Part shown: positions 1 through 6,470 of the stretch, one piece after another
Position numbering within the stretch: the first letter of the stretch is position 1
Layout: each line of letters opens with the position of its first letter
Position numbers and translations under genes: made by a program
Source of the DNA: an uncultured bacterium
GTDB taxonomy: Bacteria; Bacillota; Clostridia; Lachnospirales; Lachnospiraceae
Length of the DNA stretch: 6,726 nt
NCBI GenBank assembly: GCA_937916345.1
Contig: CALFUE010000001.1
Coordinates: 1-6,726, forward strand
Direction: 5' to 3'
Notes under the pieces: generated by a model
Seen by the model: only the letters and a program-made list of their open reading frames with translations
Told to the model about the DNA's origin: nothing
Database searches by the model: none

Positions 1-20
1 TTTTTTTTTATCTTTATCTT
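1..20. other. T-rich left edge, probable contig-end artefact
   Basis: Sixteen of the first twenty bases are T, beginning with a run of nine. On the minus strand they code KIKIKKK, exactly where GT4/PelF proteins normally continue after the EX7E helix with a sequence like P(V/A)(V/I)AT(D/N)VG. The family match is good up to AAKKPA and then stops abruptly. Low-complexity sequence at a contig end is the simplest explanation; a real divergent C-terminus is much less likely. Confidence 0.55.
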
Positions 21-1184
21 TGCCGGCTTTTTTGCTGCAAAACCTTCTAATATGGTCAAGGGCTGGCCTTCACTTATACTGGTCAGGATGGTCATATCCA
101 TCTTTCCCAGATATTCCTTTACATCTATTCTTCCGGTAAAGACCACATTGTCCAGATTCATGGATTCCACCAGATCATAGCACTCCTTCGCGTAGCCCGG
201 ATCCTCGTCGGCGGGTCCCATGATAAAGAGCTTCAGATTCGGCAGCGTCCTGGAAGCGAAGCCGAAGGCCTCTATCATGGTCTTCACATCCTTTATAGGG
301 GTAACCCGAAGCACCGCCCCCACATAGACCTTGTCCAGTTCCTCCTCGCGGTACGGCAGATTTGCCAGCCTGGTCTCGTCTATGCCGTTTGGGGTGACTA
401 TGGTCTTTTCCCCGGGACAGCCCAGCTCTATCTGCAGCTCTCTGGCGTGCTCGTAGAGGCTGGTAACCCTGTCAGCCACATTATAGGCGAGTGTGGACAT
501 CTTACGGAACTGCTCGATCCACATATTCTTGTATTTTCCCTCAACCCACTCGGCGCGGATCAGCTCCTCCTCGCGCTCACGGGTGTAGATGCCGTGCTCT
601 GAGATCATCAGGGCGCAGCCGTATTTGTGCTTTGCCTTTGCACCCAGCACCCCCGAATAGCCCGTGGCTACGCAGTGGTAAATATCCGCCTCCGGAAGAT
701 AGCTCTTTATCACCTGAAACAGGGGCAGATATATGCTCCTCAAGGTCCAGAGGAAATCCGAGAAGGTGATGCTGGAATACTTCAGATCGTAGACTTCTCT
801 GGTAATATCATAAAATGAATACCCCATGAGAAGCTCGTTTATGGAGATGGTTGGTTCATCAAACATATCGAAGATTACATCCCACTCCACATTCTCGTTC
901 AGTATAAGTGAGCGCAGCGCCCTGTGGTAGGACTTTTTGAGGCGCCTGCTGCGGATCTTCCGGTTGTAGACACCCCAATCCACATCAGAAAGGTAGACCT
1001 CGTAAACCTGCACCAGATTTTCCGGCAGCTCGTAGGCAAACTTTCCCGACACATCACGCCCGGCGATGATGGCCACCACCATGAACTGCTCATCGGGAAA
1101 GGATTTTATCATGCTGTTTATCCAGCCGGAGACACCGCCCACCACATAGGGATAGCAGCCCTCCGCAACCATACAGATCTTCAT
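1..1184 (-). CDS. pelF: PelF-like GT4 glycosyltransferase, C-terminus missing at window edge
   Basis: Cytoplasmic retaining glycosyltransferase of the GT-B fold, expected to polymerise UDP-activated N-acetylhexosamines into a Pel-type exopolysaccharide. Translating the minus strand from ATG at 1184 gives 394 codons before the edge. Seen: the N-terminal nucleotide-fold start with PYVVGGVSGW (residues 12-21), typical of PelF; the PelF-like EHGIYTREREEE block at 196-207; the domain linker TPNGID at 264-269; the GT4 donor-site pair R293 and K298 (LRVTPIK); and the EX7E pair E372/E380 in SEGQPLTILE. PelF proteins are usually around 480-500 residues, so roughly 100 are missing. The start overlaps the stop of the upstream gene (ATGA), with GAGGA at 1193-1189 as ribosome binding site, so translation is probably coupled. 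From about residue 389 the protein becomes lysine-rich and no longer fits the family, which I attribute to bad sequence at the left edge. Family assignment is firm; the sugar substrate is inferred. Confidence 0.92.
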   Translation of the reverse strand, partial: MKICMVAEGCYPYVVGGVSGWINSMIKSFPDEQFMVVAIIAGRDVSGKFAYELPENLVQVYEVYLSDVDWGVYNRKIRSRRLKKSYHRALRSLILNENVEWDVIFDMFDEPTISINELLMGYSFYDITREVYDLKYSSITFSDFLWTLRSIYLPLFQVIKSYLPEADIYHCVATGYSGVLGAKAKHKYGCALMISEHGIYTREREEELIRAEWVEGKYKNMWIEQFRKMSTLAYNVADRVTSLYEHARELQIELGCPGEKTIVTPNGIDETRLANLPYREEELDKVYVGAVLRVTPIKDVKTMIEAFGFASRTLPNLKLFIMGPADEDPGYAKECYDLVESMNLDNVVFTGRIDVKEYLGKMDMTILTSISEGQPLTILEGFAAKKPAKIKIKK

Positions 1185-3004
1185 TTGATCCTCACTTCTT
1201 TCGCGCTGTCAAAGGTTATCACTACCTGGGGCTCGAGGGCTTTTATCAGATAGACACCGTTCTCAGCCTCGTCAAATTCTCCGCCTGTCACACTCTTCAG
1301 CTCTCTGCCCGGTGATCTCATGATAAAATAAGCTTTATCCCTGAAATTCTCCAGATAGAGCTTCACACCGTTGTCCAGAGGCTCCGTGGTGTAATCCACC
1401 GCCATAAACTCCCTGACTCTCGCGTCAGCCTCGGACAATGTGAGCTTGTCCACATAGTCAAAATTTTTCCAGAAGGTACCGACCACAGCCGCAAAGCTCT
1501 CCTCCACATGCTGCCATTCCATATCCTCCGTCTCGGGGTAGATGCTTTTTGCCACATCTATGACGGGAGACGAATAGAGAAGAGCCGTCTCATAGCCCCT
1601 GAGCTTTAAGTCGTCGGAATATTTGAATTTGGTCACATCCGCCGTATTCCGCATGAGCAGCAGATCATCGCTCTTGTACTCAAAGAGACCCTTCTTCACG
1701 TTACTGTCGGTGAGAATAGTTGTGATATCCCTATATCTCTCATAATCCATGTAGTCAGAGACCACCTCGTTGACGCTGTCCTCACCGGCGTACATCATCT
1801 GGTATCTGTAATCAATGCCGGAGTTTGTGAGGAAGAAATCATCGCTGGCCATCTTGTCCGGAATTGAGACTGTCTTTACCGGCTCAAAGGATAACCCTGC
1901 TTCCGCCCCCTGCTCCTTCAGCTGCATCAGATAGTATATATAATTATCAACATCCGCCTCATGGGAGTCGAAATAATTGTACTGCACAGACATAAAGCTG
2001 GTGAGGGTAAAGCCGCTCTCCTCGTTCACGGAGATCACCGACGGCCAGATCAGATTCCTGAACATTCCCTGGAGTGAACGGTTATATCGATCGATTATCT
2101 CCTCTGTATCCTCCTCAGCCATGCAGGGGAAGTTTACCAGGGAGAGGACGTCGGCGTTTATCACCTCATAAATATCGTAATCCCTGACCTGCGCGAGGCA
2201 GGCATCCAGATATCCGATACCTGAGATATCCTCTATCAGATCGCAGTTGAACACAAAGCTGCTGCCCTCATCGACAAAATAACGCCAGATCATGGGCGGC
2301 TGCAGGGTAGTGTCCGTGGGCGTCTCCTCATAGGCACCCACCATGTAGGTCTTCACATCATCCTTCAGCCTGTAGCGGACCATGGTGGTCTCCATGTCCA
2401 TCAGCTCCTCGTCCGCTCCTGCGGCGGTATAAACCCTCTCTCCTCCCAGCACGAAACCGCCATAGAGATGGATGCCGTAGACCTCGCAGCGCATATCCGC
2501 AACCGAGACAATACCGACAGCATTCATTATGGCTCTGGATTTTTGAATATTGTAGGCCGTGGGAATACTGCAGTAAACCTTTGGCGTCGATAGTCCGCTC
2601 AGATATTCGAGTCCGTCAGCGTCCTCCGGATCTATTGTCTTTCCGTCGATCATTATCATCACGGGATCCGAAAAAACAGACGAAAGCGCCATATAATCCG
2701 ACGGCTCATCCACCCGAAGCAGGTCAAATCTCCGGTAGGCGCACCAGTAATAAGCCGTATTGTAGGTGGCATTATCACCCGAACCGATATAGACGGCGTA
2801 CTCCCTCTCCCTAGGATGCTCCGTAAGGAGCGCTGCCGTCGCGGTATTTTCCTTTTTGGTGCGGCTCCTCTGCGCATAGTAATCATTTTGGTCATACATA
2901 TTCTCCCTGTCCTTTATCACCAGAATGGACATGAAAAGAAACAGTACAACAAACATCATAACCACTATTATGAAAAGATTTCTTTTTGATATCTTGTGAT
3001 CCAA
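1181..3004 (-). CDS. DUF2194-like membrane-anchored extracytoplasmic protein, putative polysaccharide-modifying partner
   Basis: A 607-residue protein with a short basic N-terminus, one transmembrane helix at about 10-30, and no further membrane segment, so the bulk should lie outside the membrane. Residues about 68-195 (REYAVYIGSG, later VMIMIDG and GIHLYGGFVLGGER) look like an alpha/beta domain similar to the amidotransferase-like domains of PelA-type proteins. The middle, about 245-375 (SSFVFNCDLIED, GFTLTSFMSVQYNYF, EAGLSFE), resembles the DUF2194 core, a family I recall beside pelF in clostridial Pel-like loci and which may be related to carbohydrate deacetylases. I see no canonical NodB/CE4 catalytic motif, so activity is unproven. 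The last 40 residues look like a small beta domain. The start is TTG, the first plausible start codon after an in-frame stop. It lies 1 base after the preceding stop; its own stop overlaps pelF. The gene looks intact. Being a real gene is near certain; the family name is moderate. Confidence 0.78.
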   Translation of the reverse strand: MDHKISKRNLFIIVVMMFVVLFLFMSILVIKDRENMYDQNDYYAQRSRTKKENTATAALLTEHPREREYAVYIGSGDNATYNTAYYWCAYRRFDLLRVDEPSDYMALSSVFSDPVMIMIDGKTIDPEDADGLEYLSGLSTPKVYCSIPTAYNIQKSRAIMNAVGIVSVADMRCEVYGIHLYGGFVLGGERVYTAAGADEELMDMETTMVRYRLKDDVKTYMVGAYEETPTDTTLQPPMIWRYFVDEGSSFVFNCDLIEDISGIGYLDACLAQVRDYDIYEVINADVLSLVNFPCMAEEDTEEIIDRYNRSLQGMFRNLIWPSVISVNEESGFTLTSFMSVQYNYFDSHEADVDNYIYYLMQLKEQGAEAGLSFEPVKTVSIPDKMASDDFFLTNSGIDYRYQMMYAGEDSVNEVVSDYMDYERYRDITTILTDSNVKKGLFEYKSDDLLLMRNTADVTKFKYSDDLKLRGYETALLYSSPVIDVAKSIYPETEDMEWQHVEESFAAVVGTFWKNFDYVDKLTLSEADARVREFMAVDYTTEPLDNGVKLYLENFRDKAYFIMRSPGRELKSVTGGEFDEAENGVYLIKALEPQVVITFDSAKEVRIK

Positions 3005-3005
3005 A

Positions 3006-4949
3006 TCAATATCCTCTTAATTTCAGACTCTTCTGCAGTTCGCTCAGCATATGTCTCTGGAAGGAGATCATAGTCTCGCCCTCGTTGGTGTAATCAAGAG
3101 TATTATAAAAATAATCCACCGCCAGATTATACAGATTGTAAGTGTTCTGGTTCAGCTTGTAGCAGATGAAATCGTCAGTTTCGTAGTAGACCTCCACTTC
3201 CTTCTCATAGCGCGCCGCGAAAACCTTCATCCATTCGTAAAATCTGGACATGGTATACCATCTGTTTGAGCCCTGATAAGAACGGCTGCCGGAAGCGGGT
3301 CCGAGTTCGTGCAGCGCCAGCTCCGGCGATATGGGCTGTCCCTCCAGTTCAGTCTCCACAGCATATTCTATGGGTTTTTTTTCTATGAAAAAGTACAGGG
3401 ACTCTGTGGGTATCTGTATCCTCTGTGTCCCGTCGTAATACTCCATATCATGGAGAAAGGTGATCATCTCATAGTGATATCCATGCTCAAAACCCATGTT
3501 GCGCTCGTCTGAAGCCGAGATAACAGTCCAGGTTTTGTCCTTCTCATCCCTGATGATATTAGTCATACAGATCACCGGTGAGGAGAGCTGTATCTGATTG
3601 GCGTAGAGCGGTCCTCTCACATCCCCCTGGTCAAACAAATATATCAAAAGCAGTGCGCCAAGCACCATGGCCGCCAGATTTTTCACCGGAACGAGACGGG
3701 TGATTTCTCCCAGCAAAGACGCGATCCCGTCGATCACCAGTCCCACCCCCACAGGCAGAAAATATGCCACATAGATCCTTGATCTGAAGGTATCCATCAG
3801 CGCCGGAAGATGGAGCGCTGACGCGGAGAGCAATACGAGGAGGAAAAGCATTCCTCCCGAGACTGCTATCAACCCGCATCCGTAAACATATTTCCTGAAG
3901 ATGAAAAATATCAGGCCCATTACCGCGAGGGCGATCATAAAGCAGTAGTACCAATCCACCATTTGAGAGAATGAACTGCTAAACAGCGTAGTCCGCAGGC
4001 ATTCATCCATCTCGAGCTTTGCCTGTCTGAGCTTGTCTCTGATGCCGGTAAAGGCGCTGCCCTCCCCGCTGTATTCTTCCTCCGCCGACTCGTAATCATC
4101 AGGCAAATCATATTCTATGTCTTCATCCGAAAAATATTCGGGATTGAAATACGGAGAGTCCGCGGGGTCTTTCCCCAGTTTTATGAGCTCCTCAATATAC
4201 ATCTGCGGATCGTTTATGATGGTATAATTTTTTCCTACTATAATGGATGTCCCGTCCTCAGAGGTGGAAATGCCGTCATCATTGACATATACCTCCTCTT
4301 CCTCTTCCTCATCCTCCGATCCCCTGATGACCGACATGCCCCAGATGATTGAGCCTTCCAGCTTGTTTCCAGTCACAAGAGATGCCGCCATTGGGATAAT
4401 GGCAAGCAATATACCAAGCGCCCCATACTTTAACAGGTGCACAAAGAAGGCAGGCCTGATGACATACACGAAATATCCCGCTGCTATCCCAACGATCAGG
4501 ATCGCGAGTATCATAGTGTTATAGAAATGGCTGGCGAAACCGTCACATACCGCGAAGGCCAGCATCCATCCGGTTATGCGGGATTCCCGCAGAGGAGCAT
4601 GCTTTTCTTTTTTTTCGCGCTTTTTTTTGAAGGCTGCGATTTCAATCCTGCGCTCGGATATAAACACTCCTATCAATAACACCGCGGGAAGTATGAACAT
4701 CTGGCCGAACTCCTGGGGCAGTGTCTGGGCGTATCTGTAATAGCAGAAATAATCAAAGCCGAGATAAAGCGTAAAGGCGATGGACACGAAATATCCTGCA
4801 AGCTTTGTCTTCCCTAAGGCTTTTACCGCAGCGGCTATCATCATAAACAGATAAAAATTCTCGGTAATGCCGAAAACTCTCAATACGATATAATTAGATC
4901 GGAAGAGCGTCGTGTAGGGAACAGCCCATGGGATAGACACCCGCCACAA
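3006..4949 (-). CDS. C-terminal part of large multi-helix membrane protein, false N-terminus from adapter
   Basis: This 647-codon ORF is the downstream part of a gene beginning at 5520. Its first 18 residues (to VPYTTLFRS) come from out-of-frame genomic sequence plus an Illumina adapter; authentic protein starts at NYIVLRVFG, at 4895. There is no ribosome binding site or native start. Numbering by this ORF: helices at about 30-46, 50-70 and 84-98; a strongly basic loop KKKREKKEK at 108-116, presumably cytoplasmic; helices at about 144-166 and 171-193; a long acidic loop at about 208-328 containing EDEEEEEE; helices at about 332-351, 354-378, 391-414 and 424-440; then a soluble domain at 441-647. 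The architecture resembles GT-C type membrane glycosyltransferases or polysaccharide transport and polymerisation proteins, but I recognise no named family. Its place between the PelE-like and DUF2194-like genes implies a role in making or exporting the same polymer. The gene is real with high confidence; the function is unknown. Confidence 0.85.
   Translation of the reverse strand: MWRVSIPWAVPYTTLFRSNYIVLRVFGITENFYLFMMIAAAVKALGKTKLAGYFVSIAFTLYLGFDYFCYYRYAQTLPQEFGQMFILPAVLLIGVFISERRIEIAAFKKKREKKEKHAPLRESRITGWMLAFAVCDGFASHFYNTMILAILIVGIAAGYFVYVIRPAFFVHLLKYGALGILLAIIPMAASLVTGNKLEGSIIWGMSVIRGSEDEEEEEEVYVNDDGISTSEDGTSIIVGKNYTIINDPQMYIEELIKLGKDPADSPYFNPEYFSDEDIEYDLPDDYESAEEEYSGEGSAFTGIRDKLRQAKLEMDECLRTTLFSSSFSQMVDWYYCFMIALAVMGLIFFIFRKYVYGCGLIAVSGGMLFLLVLLSASALHLPALMDTFRSRIYVAYFLPVGVGLVIDGIASLLGEITRLVPVKNLAAMVLGALLLIYLFDQGDVRGPLYANQIQLSSPVICMTNIIRDEKDKTWTVISASDERNMGFEHGYHYEMITFLHDMEYYDGTQRIQIPTESLYFFIEKKPIEYAVETELEGQPISPELALHELGPASGSRSYQGSNRWYTMSRFYEWMKVFAARYEKEVEVYYETDDFICYKLNQNTYNLYNLAVDYFYNTLDYTNEGETMISFQRHMLSELQKSLKLRGY
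3012..3018 (-). promoter_or_regulatory. Ribosome binding site deciding a TTG start
   Basis: AAGAGGA on the minus strand lies 7 bases before TTG at 3004-3002, inside the last codons of the upstream gene. In this frame a TAA occurs at 3019-3017, so the gene cannot start further upstream, and the next in-frame ATG codons fall inside the transmembrane helix. The spacing supports TTG as the genuine start and suggests reinitiation after the upstream TGA at 3008-3006. Confidence 0.7.
4292..4317 (-). repeat. Short GAG/GAA codon repeat encoding an acidic run
   Basis: Eight consecutive codons read EDEEEEEE on the minus strand, at the start of the long acidic loop of the membrane protein. The nearly periodic GAGGAA pattern is prone to replication slippage, and changes by whole codons would keep the frame. 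The surrounding 120 residues are also rich in D and E, so the run is an extension of real protein composition rather than an insertion. Confidence 0.6.
4608..4628 (-). repeat. Two 8-base A tracts in the basic loop codons
   Basis: On the plus strand there are two runs of eight T (4608-4615 and 4621-4628) separated by CGCGC; on the minus strand they encode the lysine-rich loop AFKKKREKKEK of the large membrane protein. The frame is intact here. Such tracts are candidate sites for slippage or for sequencing error. Confidence 0.6.
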
Positions 4950-5520
4950 AGAGCCGCTGTCTGCCTATATTGTTTATCCAGTAATTGTGAACAGGCTCAT
5001 CCGAAAAGGCATAGCCGAACTGGGTGAGCTGCTCGCGGCCGTAAATACAACAGATCGCCACCATAAGAAGCGCTATCAAAACGCACTCTGCCTTGCGCTC
5101 CCTCATAAGACCGGTCAGCGCCTTTATCCTTGGCACCAGAGTCCGGTTCAGATCATTCTTTATATTTGTGATAAGGCTCCTGTAGCCCATGGTCCCTGTG
5201 AGGAAATTCTTTAATCCTTCAAAAACAATGCCTGTGGGCTCCTTCACGGATCTCTTATTCACACGGCACCAGGCGATGACATATACCACAAATATACCGA
5301 TCAAAAGGCTCCAGGCGTAACAGAGATGTATAAGGGCTAAAACCTGCACCAGCATTATGATGATAAAATTTCCGATGCAAAAATAGCTCACAAATCGTAC
5401 TGTCGCGCGCTTTCCCTGAAAGTGAGTTCCAAAGGCTATCCCCGGGAGCAGCACGGCAAAAAATGTATATATTATAAATAACAGTACGATCTGAATGATC
5501 GAGAGGGTGGCCATCGACAT
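4894..5520 (-). CDS. N-terminal part of large multi-helix membrane protein, false C-terminus from adapter
   Basis: The ORF gives 208 residues, of which about 200 are authentic; the last eight (SLHDALPI) are the translated Illumina adapter, with the stop created at the junction. Seen: ATG at 5520 with AGAGG at 5533-5529 as ribosome binding site, 11 bases after the upstream stop; helices at about 6-30, 43-64 and 65-87; a basic loop at 88-145 that is probably cytoplasmic; a helix at about 146-162; then an extracytoplasmic loop with SDEPVHNYWINN at 173-184 and GVYPMG at 194-199. The acidic pair D174/E175 in an outer loop early in the protein recalls the catalytic or metal-binding acidic residues of GT-C transferases, but this is only an analogy. 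Joined with the part at 3006-4895 it makes a protein of about 829 residues, or more if sequence was lost at the junction. An in-frame GTG or ATG slightly downstream (5514) is a possible alternative start. Confidence 0.85.
   Translation of the reverse strand: MSMATLSIIQIVLLFIIYTFFAVLLPGIAFGTHFQGKRATVRFVSYFCIGNFIIIMLVQVLALIHLCYAWSLLIGIFVVYVIAWCRVNKRSVKEPTGIVFEGLKNFLTGTMGYRSLITNIKNDLNRTLVPRIKALTGLMRERKAECVLIALLMVAICCIYGREQLTQFGYAFSDEPVHNYWINNIGRQRLFVAGVYPMGCSLHDALPI
4896..4921. other. Illumina TruSeq adapter left in the assembly
   Basis: The plus strand from 4896 begins AGATCGGAAGAGC and continues through CGTCGTGTAGGGA to 4920, which is the reverse complement of the 3' end of the standard Illumina read-1 adapter; the base at 4921 also fits but may be genomic. 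The adapter's terminal CGATCT (minus strand) directly abuts protein-coding sequence at 4895, as at the start of a library insert. Its translations SLHDALPI and YTTLFRS are well-known adapter peptides in protein databases. Deleting 4896-4920 (25 bases) restores one open frame across the junction, whereas deleting 26 creates a TGA. This is not biological sequence. Confidence 0.98.
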
Positions 5521-5531
5521 ATCACAGACCT

Positions 5532-6470
5532 CTAGCTGAACACCCGGATAAGCTCGAGTGTCTCATTGTCCACTATCACATCGGATTTTTTGAGCTCGGA
5601 TAAGACCTCGAAAAATCTCTTCTTTTTATTCAGCGCGAAGTAGAGCTTTAACTTGCAGGCGTAGGTAGCCAGTTCTTCGGGATAAAAGTAGTCAGCCCTT
5701 TCGCACCACTTATCACACTTATCATATTCCTTTATTTCCATGAGGCGCATAGTCACGGCCTCAAAATCCTCGCTGGTGATCCTGTGGGGAACATACTCGT
5801 AGACGATGTCGCCTATCCTGTCCATGAGATTTACCAGGCTCTCCTGCTCCACCTCAGTGAACACATGCTGCTTTAACACGGGATCCATATAGACAAAGGT
5901 GGTTCTGGCGAGCTCCGCAACATCCTGATACATCTCATCCTGATGGATCAAAGTATTGTTTTCCAGCTTTCCAAGCTCCTCCAACGCCGCCACAATATCC
6001 GAGTAATTGCCGGTGACATTGCTCCTGAAGCCATCAAGTGCTTCCTGCAGCAGAGCAGCCGCGTAATGGCTGGTCTCGGAGTCATTGGCATTCAGAGCCT
6101 GTGAGATGGCCGCCAGAGATTCAGACACATCGCGGCGCACCACATTTAACATCAGCTTTCTCAGGTTTGAGGTGTCAGCCACGGCGATGGCGTCCTCTAA
6201 TGACACGAAATCCTTTTCATTCTCCTCGTCCGCTCCGGAGTAGGTGGCAACACGCTCCTTGGAAAACATTACCTCGGAGAAATCCACGGGAACTCCTGCC
6301 ATCAATCTCTTAAATACACAGCCAAGTCCGTAAAAGAGCACTCCCACAATGGGAAAAAGCAGCATGACAAAACCCCGGAGCAGATAGCTGCCTTTATTCT
6401 CCGCCGTTCTGACATACTGCCAAAAGATATATCCGATGGCCAATATATAATTCAGGATAACAGCTGTCAT
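5532..6470 (-). CDS. PelE-like two-helix membrane protein with helical-repeat domain
   Basis: A 312-residue protein. Two transmembrane helices lie at about 3-20 (AVILNYILAIGYIFWQY) and 31-53 (LRGFVMLLFPIVGVLFYGLG), followed by an entirely soluble, probably cytoplasmic, helical region. Within it, residues about 100-150 (NLRKLMLNVVRRD, then a NDSETSHYAAALLQEAL helix) look like HEAT- or TPR-type repeats, and about 245-312 form further paired helices. Two membrane helices plus helical repeats is the layout of PelE, which helps assemble the inner-membrane Pel synthase around PelF; the presence of pelF in the same gene run supports this reading, though sequence similarity alone does not prove it. 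The ATG overlaps the stop of the istB fragment (ATGA) and has no ribosome binding site in the bases before it, so the true N-terminus may lie in sequence lost at the junction near 6470. Downstream, the next gene starts 11 bases after its TAG. Function inferred from layout and context. Confidence 0.7.
   Translation of the reverse strand: MTAVILNYILAIGYIFWQYVRTAENKGSYLLRGFVMLLFPIVGVLFYGLGCVFKRLMAGVPVDFSEVMFSKERVATYSGADEENEKDFVSLEDAIAVADTSNLRKLMLNVVRRDVSESLAAISQALNANDSETSHYAAALLQEALDGFRSNVTGNYSDIVAALEELGKLENNTLIHQDEMYQDVAELARTTFVYMDPVLKQHVFTEVEQESLVNLMDRIGDIVYEYVPHRITSEDFEAVTMRLMEIKEYDKCDKWCERADYFYPEELATYACKLKLYFALNKKKRFFEVLSELKKSDVIVDNETLELIRVFS

Noticed and set aside
1..20. Intrinsic terminator U-tract
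   Set aside because: The T run is on the plus strand and has no preceding GC-rich hairpin; it lies inside the pelF frame and is better explained as edge artefact.
491..769. Plus-strand ORF rich in Pro, Ser and Arg opposite pelF
   Set aside because: Complementary to conserved PelF sequence including the EHGIYTRE motif; no ribosome binding site or recognisable domain.
924..1253. A 109-codon plus-strand ORF opposite pelF
   Set aside because: It is antisense to the conserved N-terminal domain of PelF and to the end of the DUF2194-like gene; its openness reflects codon bias of the real genes.
3631..3954. A 107-codon minus-strand ORF inside the large membrane protein
   Set aside because: It lies in an alternative frame entirely within the real coding region, has unstructured proline, glycine and arginine-rich composition, and matches no family I know.
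4894..4949. A 56-base overlap between two membrane-protein genes, or a programmed frameshift site
   Set aside because: The overlap is made of adapter sequence (4896-4920) plus out-of-frame reading of its flanks; no slippery heptamer or biological signal is needed.
6038..6313. A 91-codon plus-strand ORF opposite the PelE-like gene
   Set aside because: Antisense to well-behaved helical protein coding, with arginine and proline-rich composition typical of shadow frames.
5532..6470. A PelD-type c-di-GMP receptor
   Set aside because: The protein has only two membrane helices and helical repeats; no GAF or degenerate GGDEF domain and no RxxD inhibitory-site pattern in a suitable domain is visible.
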